NCBI RefSeq assembly: GCF_051401765.1
Contig: NW_027480423.1
Location: 248,001-312,000 of the forward strand
Origin: Calliopsis andreniformis
Lineage: Eukaryota > Arthropoda > Insecta > Hymenoptera > Andrenidae
Length of the DNA: 64,000 bases
Direction: 5' to 3'
In this document: in pieces, positions 50,233 through 61,628 of the stretch
Numbering within the stretch: the first letter of the stretch is position 1
Layout of the letters: the number at the start of each line of letters is the position of its first letter
Made by a program: the position numbers and the translations under genes
The notes under the pieces: model-generated
The model's database searches: none
What the model was told of the DNA's origin: nothing
What the model saw: only the letters and a program-made list of their open reading frames with translations

Positions 50233-53200
50233 TGGAAAAACTGTTGTATCTATATTGTATTTTATGCTTCTGGCGTTGACTTCTAAGGCACTAAGTATTC
50301 GATATGGTGGAGCAACGCCCTAGAGTGAAGCCTAGGGTGCCCGGAACGTAGAAATGACCATCACTTTCAAACTGGTTGCAATTACTCCTGTTATATGATG
50401 GAAAAACTGTTGTATTTTTATTGCATTTTATGCTTCGGGCGTTGACTTCTAAGGCACTAACTATTCAATCTGTTGGAGCAACGCCCTAGGGTGAATCCTA
50501 GGTTGCCCGGAAAGTAGAAATGACCATAACTTTCATACTGGTTGCAATTATCCGGTTGTAACTGTTGTATTTATATTGTATTTTATGCTTCTGGCGTTCA
50601 CTTCTTAGGCACTAACTTTTCAATCTGCTGGAGCAACGCCCTAGGGTGAATCCTAGGTTGCCCGGGAAGTAGAAATCACCATTACTTTCATACTGGTTGC
50701 AATTATCCGTTTTATACGATGGAAAAACTGTTGTATTTATATTGTATTTTATGCTTCTGGCGTTCACTTCTTAGGCCTTAACTATTCGATCTGGTGAAAC
50801 AACGCACTAGGGTGAAGCCTAGGTTGCCCGGAACGTAGAAATGTCCATAACTTTCATACTGGTTGCAATTATTCGTTTTATACGATGGAAAAACTGTTGT
50901 ATTTATACTGTATTTTATGCTTCTGACGTTGACTTCTAAGGCACTAACTATTCGATCTGGTGGAGCAAAGCCCTAGAGTGAAACCTAGGTTGCCCGGAAC
51001 GTAGAAATGACCATTACTTTCACACTCTTTGCAATTATTCATTTTATACGATGGAAAAGCAGTTGCATGTATTTTGTATTTTATGCTTCCGGCGTTGACT
51101 TCTTAGGCCCTAGCTATTCGATCTGCTGGAGCAACGCCTTATAGTGACGCCTAGGTTGCCCGGAACGTAGAAATGACCATATCTTTCACACTGGTTGCTA
51201 TTGTTCCTTTTATACGATGGAAAAGCTGTTGTATTTATATTGTATTTTATGCTTCTGGCGTTCACTTCTTAGGCCCTAACTATTCGATCGGGTGGAGCAA
51301 CGCCCTAGGGTGAAGCCTAGGTTGCCCGGCAAGTAGAAATGACCATAACTTTCAAACTGGTTGCAATTATTCGTTTTATACGATGGAAAAACTGTTGTAT
51401 TAATATTGTATTTTATGCTTCTGTCGTTGACTTCTAAGGCACTAACTGTTCGATCTGGTGGAGCAACGCCCTAGAGTGAAGTCTAGGTTGCCCGAAACGT
51501 AGAAATGACCATCACTTTCACACAGGTTGCAATTATTCATATTATAGGATGGAAAACCTGTTGTATTTATATTGTATTTCATGCTCCTGGTGCTGACTTC
51601 TTAGGCCCTAACTATTCGATCTGGTGGAGCAACGCCCTAGAGTGAAGCGTAGGTTGCCCGGAACGTAGAAATGGTCATCACTTTCAAACTGGTTACAATT
51701 ATTCCCGTTATACGATGGAAAAACTGTTGTATTTTTATAGCATCTTATGCTTCGGGCGTCGACTTCTAAGGCCCCAACTATTCAATCTGTTGGAGCAACG
51801 CCCTAGGGTGAAGCCTAGAATGCACGGAAAATAGAAATGTCCATAACTTTCATACTGGTTGCAATTATTCGTTTTATACGATGGTAAAACTGTTGTATTT
51901 ATATTGTATTTTATGCTTCTGGCGTTGACTTCTAAGGCACTTAGTATTTGATATGGTGGAGCAACGCCCTAGAGTGAAGCCTAGGGTGCCCGGAACGTAG
52001 AAATGACCATCACTGTCAAACTGGTTGCAATTACTCCTGTTATACGATGGAAAAACAGTTGCATCTTTATTGCATTTTATGCTTCGGGCGTTGACTTCTA
52101 AGGCACTAACTATTCAATCTTTTGGAGCAACGCCCTAGGGTGAAGCCTAGGTTGCCTGGAAAGTAGAAGTGTCCATAACTTTCATACTGGATGCAATTAT
52201 TCGTTTTATACGATGGAAAAACTGTTGTATTTATATTGTATTTTATGCTTCTGGCGTTCACTTCTTAGGCCCTAGCTATTGGATCGGGTGGAGCGACGCC
52301 CTAGGGTGAAGCCTAGGTTGCCCGGAACGTAGAAATGACCATCACTTTCACACTGGTTGCAATTATTCGTTTTATACGATGGAAAAACTGTTGTATTTAT
52401 ATTGTATTTTATGCTTCTGGCGTTCACTTCTTAGGCCTTAACTATTCGATCTGGTGAAACAACGCACTAGGGTGAAGCCTAGGTTGCCCGGAACGTAGAA
52501 ATGTCCATAACTTTCATACTGGTTGCAATTATTCGTTTTATACGATAGAAAAACTGTTGTATGTATACTGTATTTTATGCTTCTGACGTTGACTTCTAAT
52601 GCACTAACTATTCGGTCTGGTGGTGCAACGCCCAAGAGTGAAACCTAGGTTGCCCGGAACGTAGAAATGACCATTACTTTCACACTCTTTGCAATTATTC
52701 ACTTTATACGATGGAAAAGCAGTTGCATTTATATTGTATTTTATGCTTCCGGCGTTGACTTCTTAGGCCCTAGCTATTCGATCTGCTGGAGCAACGCCTT
52801 ATAGTGACGCCTAGGTTGCCCGGAACGTAGAAATGACCATATCTTTCACACTGGTTGCTATTGTTCCTTTTATACGATGGAAAAGCTGTTGTATTTATAT
52901 TGTACCTTATGCTTCTGGCGTTGACTTCTAAGGCCCTAACTATTCGATCTGGTGGAGCAACGCCCTGGGGTGAAGCCTAGGTTGCCCAGAACGTAGAAAT
53001 GACCATCACTTTCACACTGGTTGCAATTATTCCTGTTATACCATGGAAAAACTGTTGTATTTTTTTGCATTTTATGCTTCGGATGTTCACCTCTAAGGCC
53101 CCAACTATTCAGTCTGTTGGAGCAACGCCCTAGGGTGAAGCCTAGGTTGCCCGGAAAGTAGAAATGTCCATAACTTTCATACTGGTTGCAATTATTCGTT

Positions 53201-54036
53201 TTATACGATGGAAAAACTGTTGTATTTATGTTGTAATTTAAGCTTCTGACGTTGACTTCTAAGGCACCAACTATTCGATCTGGTGGAGCAACGCCCTAGA
53301 GTGAAGCCTAGGTTGCCCAGAACGTAGAAATGACCATAACTTTCACACTGGTTGCAATTATTCGTTTTATACGATGGAAAAACTGTTGTATTTATTTTGT
53401 GTTTTATGTTTCGCGCGTTGACTTCTAAGGCCCTAACTATTCGATCTAGAGGAGCAACGCCCTAGGGTGAAGCCTAGGTTGCCTGGAAAGTAGAAGTGTC
53501 CATAACTTTCATACTGGATGCAAATATTCGTTTTATACGATGGAAAAACTGTTGTATTTATATTGTATTTTATGCTTCTGGCGTTCACTTCTTAGGCCCT
53601 AACTATTGGATCGGGTGGAGCGACGCCCTAGGGTGAAGCCTAGGTTGCCCGGAACGTAGAAATGACCATCACTTTCACACTGGTTGCAATTATTCGTTTT
53701 ATACGATGGAAAAAATGTTGTATCTATATTGTATTTTATGCTTCTGGCGTTGACTTCTAAGGCACTAAGTATTCGATATGGTGGAGCAACGCCCTAGAGT
53801 GAAGCCTAGGGTGCCCGGAACGTAGAAATGACCATCACTTTCAAACTGGTTGCAATTACTCCTGTTATACGATGGAAAAACTGTTGTATTTTTTTGCATT
53901 TTATGCTTCGGATGTTCACCTCTAAGGCCCCAACTATTCAGTCTGTTGGAGCAACGCCCTAGGGTGAAGCCTAGGTTGCCCGGAAAGTAGAAATGTCCAT
54001 AACTTTCATACTGGTTGCAATTATTCGTTTTATACG

Positions 54037-55851
54037 ATGGAAAAACTGTTGTATTTATATTGTAATTTAAGCTTCTGACGTTGACTTCCAAGGCACCAAC
54101 TATTCGATCTGGTGGAGCAACGCCCTAGAGTGAAGCCTAGGTTGCCCAGAACGTAGAAATGACCATAACTTTCACACTGGTTGCAATTATTCGTTTTATA
54201 CGATGGAAAAACTGTGGTATTTATATTGTATTTTATGCTTCTGGCGTTCACTTCTTAGGCCCTAACTATTCGATCGGGTGGAACAACGCCCTAGGGTGAA
54301 GCCTAGGTTGCCCGGAAAGTAGAAATGACCATAACTTTCGAACTGGTTGCAATCTTTCCTGTTATACGACGGAAAAACTGTTGTATTTATATTGTAATTT
54401 ATACTTCTGGCGTTGACTTCTAAGGCACTAAGTATTCGATATGGTGGAGCAACGCCCTAGAGTGAAGCCTAGGGTGCCCGGAACGTAGAAATGACCATCA
54501 CTTTCAAACTGGTTGCAATTACTCCGGTTATATGATGGAAAACCTGTTGTATTTTTATTGCATTTTATGCTTCGGGCGTTGACTTCTAAGGCACTAACTA
54601 TTCAATCTGTTGGAGCAACGCCCTAGGGTGAATCCTAGGTTGCCCGGAAAGTAGAAGAGACCATAACTTTCATACTGGTTGCAATTATGCGGTTTATACG
54701 ATGGAAAAACTGTTGTATTTATATTGTATTTTATGCTTCTGGCGTTCACTTCTTAGGCCTTAACTATTCGATCTGGTGGAACAACGCACTAGGGTGAAGC
54801 CTAGGTTTCCCGGAACGTAGAAATGGCCGCAACTTTCACACTGGTAGCAATTATTCGATTTATACAATGGAAAAACTGTTGTATTTATTTTGTGTTTTAT
54901 GTTTCGCATGTTGACTTCTAAGGCCCTAACTATTCGATCTAGTTGAGCAACGCCCTAGGGTGAAGCCTAGGTTGCCTGGAAAGTAGAAATGTCCATAACT
55001 TTCATACTGGTTGCAATTATTCGTTTTATACGATGGAAGAGCTGTTGTATTTATACTGTATTTTATGCTTCTGACGTTGACTTCTAAGGCACTAACTATT
55101 CGATCTGGTGGAGCTACGCCCTAGAGTGAAGCCTAGGTTGCCCGGAACGTAGAAATGACCATTACTTTCACACTGGATGCAATTATTCGTTTTATACGAT
55201 GGAAAAACTGTTGTATTTATATTGTATTTTATGCTTCTGGCGTTCACTTCTTAGGCCCTAACTATTCGATCTGGTGGAGCAACGCCCTAGGGTGAAGCCT
55301 AGGTTGCCCGGAAAGTAGAAATGACCATAACTTTCAGACAGGTTGCAATTATTCGTTTTATTCGCTGGAAAAACTGTTGTATCTATATTGTATTTTATGC
55401 TTCTGGCGTTGACTTCTAAGGCACTAAGTATTCGATATGGTGGAGCAACGCCCTAGAGTGAAGCCTAGGGTGCCCGGAACGTAGAAATGACCATCACTTT
55501 CAAACTGGTTGCAATTACTCCTGTTATATGATGGAAAAACTGTTGTATTTTTATTGCATTTTATGCTTCGGGCGTTGACTTCTAAGGCACTAACTATTCA
55601 ATCTGTTGGAGCAACGCCCTAGGGTGAATCCTAGATTGCCCGGAAAGTAGAAATGACCATAACTTTCATACTGGTTGCAATTATCCGGTTGTAACTGTTG
55701 TATTTATATTGTATTTTATGCTTCTGGCGTCCACTTCTTAGGCACTAACTTTTCAATCTGTTGGAGCAACGCCCTAGGGTGAATCCTAGGTTGCCCGGGA
55801 AGTAGAAATCACCATAACTTTCATACTGGTTGCAATTATTCGTTTTATGCG
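54037..55851. repeat. Higher-order repeat unit 3 (11-mer, 1,815 bp)
   Basis: Duplicate of unit 1 through the 7,114-bp event (54,037 minus 46,923 is 7,114). It has the same CAATCTTTCC and GTATTTTTATTGC markers, one GGAAGAGCTG monomer, and the 11-bp deletion at 55,685. Confidence 0.9.
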
Positions 55852-57832
55852 ATGGAAAAACTGTTGTATTTATATTGTAATTTAAGCTTCTGACGTTGAC
55901 TTCCAAGGCACCAACTATTCGATCTGGTGGAGCAACGCCCTAGAGTGAAGCCTAGGTTGCCCAGAACGTAGAAATGACCATAACTTTCACACTGGTTGCA
56001 ATTATTCGTTTTATACGATGGAAAAACTGTGGTATTTATATTGTATTTTATGCTTCTGGCGTTCACTTCTTAGGCCCTAACTATTCGATCGGGTGGAACA
56101 ACGCCCTAGGGTGAAGCCTAGGTTGCCCGGAAAGTAGAAATGACCATAACTTTCGAACTGGTTGCAATCATTCCTGTTATACGACGGAAAAACTGTTGTA
56201 TTTATATTGTAATTTATACTTCTGGCGTTGACTTCTAAGGCACTAAGTATTCGATATGGTGGAGCAACGCCCTAGAGTGAAGCCTAGGGTGCCCGGAACG
56301 TAGAAATGACCATCACTTTCAAACTGGTTGCAATTACTCCGGTTATATGATGGAAAACCTGTTGTATTTTAATTGCATTTTATGCTTCGGGCGTTGGCTT
56401 CTAAGGCACTAACTATTCAATCTGTTGGAGCAACGCCCTAGGGTGAATCCTAGGTTGCCCGGAAAGTAGAAGAGACCATAACTTTCATACTGGTTGCAAT
56501 TATGCGGTTTATACGATGGAAAAACTGTTGTATTTATATTGTATTTTATGCTTCTGGCGTTCACTTCTTAGGCCTTAACTATTCGATCTGGTGGAACAAC
56601 GCACTAGGGTGAAGCCTAGGTTTCCCGGAACGTAGAAATGGCCGCAACTTTCACACTGGTAGCAATTATTCGATTTATACAATGGAAAAACTGTTGTATT
56701 TATTTTGTGTTTTATGTTTCGCATGTTGACTACTAAGGCCCTAACTATTCGATCTAGTTGAGCAACGCCCTAGGGTGAAGCCTAGGTTGCCTGGAAAGTA
56801 GAAATGTCCATAACTTTCATACTGGTTGCAATTATTCGTTTTATACGATGGAAGAGCTGTTGTATTTATACTGTATTTTATGCTTCTGACGTTGACTTCT
56901 AAGGCACTAACTATTCGATCTGGTGGAGCTACGCCCTAGAGTGAAGCCTAGGTTGCCCGGAACGTAGAAATGACCATTACTTTCATACTGGTTGCAATTA
57001 TTCGTTTTATACGATGGAAGAGCTGTTGTATTTATACTGTATTTTATGCTTCTGACGTTGACTTCTAAGGCACTAACTATTCGATCTGGTGGAGCTACGC
57101 CCTAGAGTGAAGCCTAGGTTGCCCGGAACGTAGAAATGACCATTACTTTCACACTGGATGCAATTATTCGTTTTATACGATGGAAAAACTGTTGTATTTA
57201 TATTGTATTTTATGCTTCTGGCGTTCACTTCTTAGGCCCTAACTATTCGATCTGGTGGAGCAACGCCCTAGGGTGAAGCCTAGGTTGCCCGGAAAGTAGA
57301 AATGACCATAACTTTCAGACAGGTTGCAATTATTCGTTTTATTCGATGGAAAAACTGTTGTATCTATATTGTATTTTATGCTTCTGGCGTTGACTTCTAA
57401 GGCACTAAGTATTCGATATGGTGGAGCAACGCCCTAGAGTGAAGCCTAGGGTGCCCGGAACGTAGAAATGACCATCACTTTCAAACTGGTTGCAATTACT
57501 CCTGTTATATGATGGAAAAACTGTTGTATTTTTATTGCATTTTATGCTTCGGGCGTTGACTTCTAAGGCACTAACTATTCAATCTGTTGGAGCAACGCCC
57601 TAGGGTGAATCCTAGATTGCCCGGAAAGTAGAAATGACCATAACTTTCATACTGGTTGCAATTATCCGGTTGTAACTGTTGTATTTATATTGTATTTTAT
57701 GCTTCTGGCGTTCACTTCTTAGGCACTAACTTTTCAATCTGTTGGAGCAACGCCCTAGGGTGAATCCTAGGTTGCCCGGGAAGTAGAAATCACCATAACT
57801 TTCATACTGGTTGCAATTATTCGTTTTATACG
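55852..57832. repeat. Higher-order repeat unit 4 (12-mer, 1,981 bp)
   Basis: This is the first complete 12-monomer unit in the window. The GGAAGAGCTG monomer is present twice, at 56,848 and 57,014. The unit carries GTATTTTAATTGC and GGCGTTGGCTTC in monomer 4, CAATCATTCC in monomer 2, and the 11-bp deletion at 57,666. Its length is 1,815 plus 166 bp exactly. Confidence 0.92.
57014..57179. repeat. Duplicated monomer that makes the 12-mer
   Basis: This monomer begins GGAAGAGCTG, has the TATACTG and TCTGACG variants and ends before the TTTCACACTGGATGC neighbour. It repeats the preceding monomer at 56,848-57,013 apart from its 5' partner's TTTCATACTGG tail. The same doubling is at 49,734/49,900, 60,644/60,810 and 62,625/62,791, always in units with GTATTTTAATTGC in monomer 4, never in the 11-mers. 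Confidence 0.9.
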
Positions 57833-59647
57833 ATGGAAAAACTGTTGTATTTATATTGTAATTTAAGCTTCTGACGTTGACTTCCAAGGCACCAACTATT
57901 CGATCTGGTGGAGCAACGCCCTAGAGTGAAGCCTAGGTTGCCCAGAACGTAGAAATGACCATAACTTTCACACTGGTTGCAATTATTCGTTTTATACGAT
58001 GGAAAAACTGTGGTATTTATATTGTATTTTATGCTTCTGGCGTTCACTTCTTAGGCCCTAACTATTCGATCGGGTGGAACAACGCCCTAGGGTGAAGCCT
58101 AGGTTGCCCGGAAAGTAGAAATGACCATAACTTTCGAACTGGTTGCAATCATTCCTGTTATACGACGGAAAAACTGTTGTATTTATATTGTAATTTATAC
58201 TTCTGGCGTTGACTTCTAAGGCACTAAGTATTCGATATGGTGGAGCAACGCCCTAGAGTGAAGCCTAGGGTGCCCGGAACGTAGAAATGACCATCACTTT
58301 CAAACTGGTTGCAATTACTCCGGTTATATGATGGAAAACCTGTTGTATTTTTATTGCATTTTATGCTTCGGGCGTTGACTTCTAAGGCACTAACTATTCA
58401 ATCTGTTGGAGCAACGCCCTAGGGTGAATCCTAGGTTGCCCGGAAAGTAGAAGAGACCATAACTTTCATACTGGTTGCAATTATGCGGTTTATACGATGG
58501 AAAAACTGTTGTATTTATATTGTATTTTATGCTTCTGGCGTTCACTTCTTAGGCCTTAACTATTCGATCTGGTGGAACAACGCACTAGGGTGAAGCCTAG
58601 GTTTCCCGGAACGTAGAAATGGCCGCAACTTTCACACTGGTAGCAATTATTCGATTTATACAATGGAAAAACTGTTGTATTTATTTTGTGTTTTATGTTT
58701 CGCATGTTGACTTCTAAGGCCCTAACTATTCGATCTAGTTGAGCAACGCCCTAGGGTGAAGCCTAGGTTGCCTGGAAAGTAGAAATGTCCATAACTTTCA
58801 TACTGGTTGCAATTATTCGTTTTATACGATGGAAGAGCTGTTGTATTTATACTGTATTTTATGCTTCTGACGTTGACTTCTAAGGCACTAACTATTCGAT
58901 CTGGTGGAGCTACGCCCTAGAGTGAAGCCTAGGTTGCCCGGAACGTAGAAATGACCATTACTTTCACACTGGATGCAATTATTCGTTTTATACGATGGAA
59001 AAACTGTTGTATTTATATTGTATTTTATGCTTCTGGCGTTCACTTCTTAGGCCCTAACTATTCGATCTGGTGGAGCAACGCCCTAGGGTGTAGCCTAGGT
59101 TGCCCGGAAAGTAGAAATGACCATAACTTTCAGACAGGTTGCAATTATTCGTTTTATTCGATGGAAAAACTGTTGTATCTATATTGTATTTTATGCTTCT
59201 GGCGTTGACTTCTAAGGCACTAAGTATTCGATATGGTGGAGCAACGCCCTAGAGTGAAGCCTAGGGTGCCCGGAACGTAGAAATGACCATCACTTTCAAA
59301 CTGGTTGCAATTACTCCTGTTATATGATGGAAAAACTGTTGTATTTTTATTGCATTTTATGCTTCGGGCGTTGACTTCTAAGGCACTAACTATTCAATCT
59401 GTTCGAGCAACGCCCTAGGGTGAATCCTAGATTGCCCGGAAAGTAGAAATGACCATAACTTTCATACTGGTTGCAATTATCCGGTTGTAACTGTTGTATT
59501 TATATTGTATTTTATGCTTCTGGCGTTCACTTCTTAGGCACTAACTTTTCAATCTGTTGGAGCAACGCCCTAGGGTGAATCCTAGGTTGCCCGGGAAGTA
59601 GAAATCACCATAACTTTCATACTGGTTGCAATTATTCGTTTTATACG
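57833..59647. repeat. Higher-order repeat unit 5 (11-mer, 1,815 bp)
   Basis: A clear reference unit. Monomer starts are 57,833 (AATTTAAGC), 57,999 (CTGTGGTATT), 58,165 (ACGACGG, CGATATGG), 58,331 (ATGGAAAACCTG, GAAGAGACC), 58,497 (GCGGTTTATACG), 58,663 (TACAATGG, TTTCGCATG, TAGTTGAGC), 58,829 (GGAAGAGCTG, GAGCTACG), 58,995 (TTTCAGACAGG), 59,161 (TTGTATCTATATTG, CGATATGG), 59,327 (ATATGATGG, CTAGATTGCC), and a shortened last monomer from about 59,482 with the 11-bp deletion. Private changes include GTGTAGCCTAGG near 59,088 and CTGTTCGAGC near 59,400. Confidence 0.93.
59470..59500. repeat. 11-bp deletion at a monomer junction (HOR marker)
   Basis: The sequence reads ATCCGGTTGTAACTGTTG where other monomers read CCGGTTTATACGATGG followed by AAAAACTGTTG. 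Eleven bases spanning the monomer boundary are lost. The same breakpoint occurs nine times: 39,301, 43,438, 48,571, 50,552, 55,685, 57,666, 59,481, 61,462 and 63,443. One ancestral event was therefore carried by every later amplification. It shortens the affected monomer to 155 bp and removes the ATACGATGG motif. Confidence 0.93.
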
Positions 59648-61628
59648 ATGGAAAAACTGTTGTATTTATATTGTAATTTAAGCTTCTGACGTTGACTTCC
59701 AAGGCACCAACTATTCGATCTGGTGGAGCAACGCCCTAGAGTGAAGCCTAGGTTGCCCAGAACGTAGAAATGACCATAACTTTCACACTGGTTGCAATTA
59801 TTCGTTTTATACGATGGAAAAACTGTGGTATTTATATTGTATTTTATGCTTCTGGCGTTCACTTCTTAGGCCCTAACTATTCGATCGGGTGGAACAACGC
59901 CCTAGGGTGAAGCCTAGGTTGCCCGGAAAGTAGAAATGACCATAACTTTCGAACTGGTTGCAATCATTCCTGTTATACGACGGAAAAACTGTTGTATTTA
60001 TATTGTAATTTATACTTCTGGCGTTGACTTCTAAGGCACTAAGTATTCGATATGGTGGAGCAACGCCCTAGAGTGAAGCCTAGGGTGCCCGGAACGTAGA
60101 AATGACCATCACTTTCAAACTGGTTGCAATTACTCCGGTTATATGATGGAAAACCTGTTGTATTTTAATTGCATTTTATGCTTCGGGCGTTGACTTCTAA
60201 GGCACTAACTATTCAATCTGTTGGAGCAACGCCCTAGGGTGAATCCTAGGTTGCCCGGAAAGTAGAAGAGACCATAACTTTCATACTGGTTGCAATTATG
60301 CGGTTTATACGATGGAAAAACTGTTGTATTTATATTGTATTTTATGCTTCTGGCGTTCACTTCTTAGGCCTTAACTATTCGATCTGGTGGAACAACGCAC
60401 TAGGGTGAAGCCTAGGTTTCCCGGAACGTAGAAATGGCCGCAACTTTCACACTGGTAGCAATTATTCGATTTATACAATGGAAAAACTGTTGTATTTATT
60501 TTGTGTTTTATGTTTCGCATGTTGACTTCTAAGGCCCTAACTATTCGATCTAGTTGAGCAACGCCCTAGGGTGAAGCCTAGGTTGCCTGGAAAGTAGAAA
60601 TGTCCATAACTTTCATACTGGTTGCAATTATTCGTTTTATACGATGGAAGAGCTGTTGTATTTATACTGTATTTTATGCTTCTGACGTTGACTTCTAAGG
60701 CACTAACTATTCGATCTGGTGGAGCTACGCCCTAGAGTGAAGCCTAGGTTGCCCGGAACGTAGAAATGACCATTACTTTCATACTGGTTGCAATTATTCG
60801 TTTTATACGATGGAAGAGCTGTTGTATTTATACTGTATTTTATGCTTCTGACGTTGACTTCTAAGGCACTAACTATTCGATCTGGTGGAGCTACGCCCTA
60901 GAGTGAAGCCTAGGTTGCCCGGAACGTAGAAATGACCATTACTTTCACACTGGATGCAATTATTCGTTTTATACGATGGAAAAACTGTTGTATTTATATT
61001 GTATTTTATGCTTCTGGCGTTCACTTCTTAGGCCCTAACTATTCGATCTGGTGGAGCAACGCCCTAGGGTGAAGCCTAGGTTGCCCGGAAAGTAGAAATG
61101 ACCATAACTTTCAGACAGGTTGCAATTATTCGTTTTATTCGATGGAAAAACTGTTGTATCTATATTGTATTTTATGCTTCTGGCGTTGACTTCTAAGGCA
61201 CTAAGTATTCGATATGGTGGAGCAACGCCCTAGAGTGAAGCCTAGGGTGCCCGGAACGTAGAAATGACCATCACTTTCAAACTGGTTGCAATTACTCCTG
61301 TTATATGATGGAAAAACTGTTGTATTTTTATTGCATTTTATGCTTCGGGCGTTGACTTCTAAGGCACTAACTATTCAATCTGTTGGAGCAACGCCCTAGG
61401 GTGAATCCTAGATTGCCCGGAAAGTAGAAATGACCATAACTTTCATACTGGTTGCAATTATCCGGTTGTAACTGTTGTATTTATATTGTATTTTATGCTT
61501 CTGGCGTTCACTTCTTAGGCACTAACTTTTCAATCTGTTGGAGCAACGCCCTAGGGTGAATCCTAGGTTGCCCGGGAAGTAGAAATCACCATAACTTTCA
61601 TACTGGTTGCAATTATTCGTTTTATACG
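59648..61628. repeat. Higher-order repeat unit 6 (12-mer, 1,981 bp)
   Basis: The GGAAGAGCTG monomer is doubled at 60,644 and 60,810. Monomer 4 has GTATTTTAATTGC but GGCGTTGACTTC, unlike unit 4, which has GGCGTTGGCTTC. The 11-bp deletion is at 61,462. It is otherwise in the same order as unit 4. Confidence 0.93.

Larger units (their letters stand above)
50233..57346. repeat. 7,114-bp, 43-monomer tandem unit, copy 2
   Basis: This adjoins copy 1 with no gap. The junction lies near 50,233, inside the monomer GATGGAAAAACTGTTGTATC: sequence to its left (TTTCAGACAGG, TTTTATTCGATGG) belongs to the end of the higher-order unit, and sequence to its right restarts the order seen at 43,119. After 57,346 the array does not restart a third time but continues with the 11/12-monomer repeat. 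The near absence of differences over 7 kb means either a very recent duplication or an assembly error. Confidence 0.9.
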
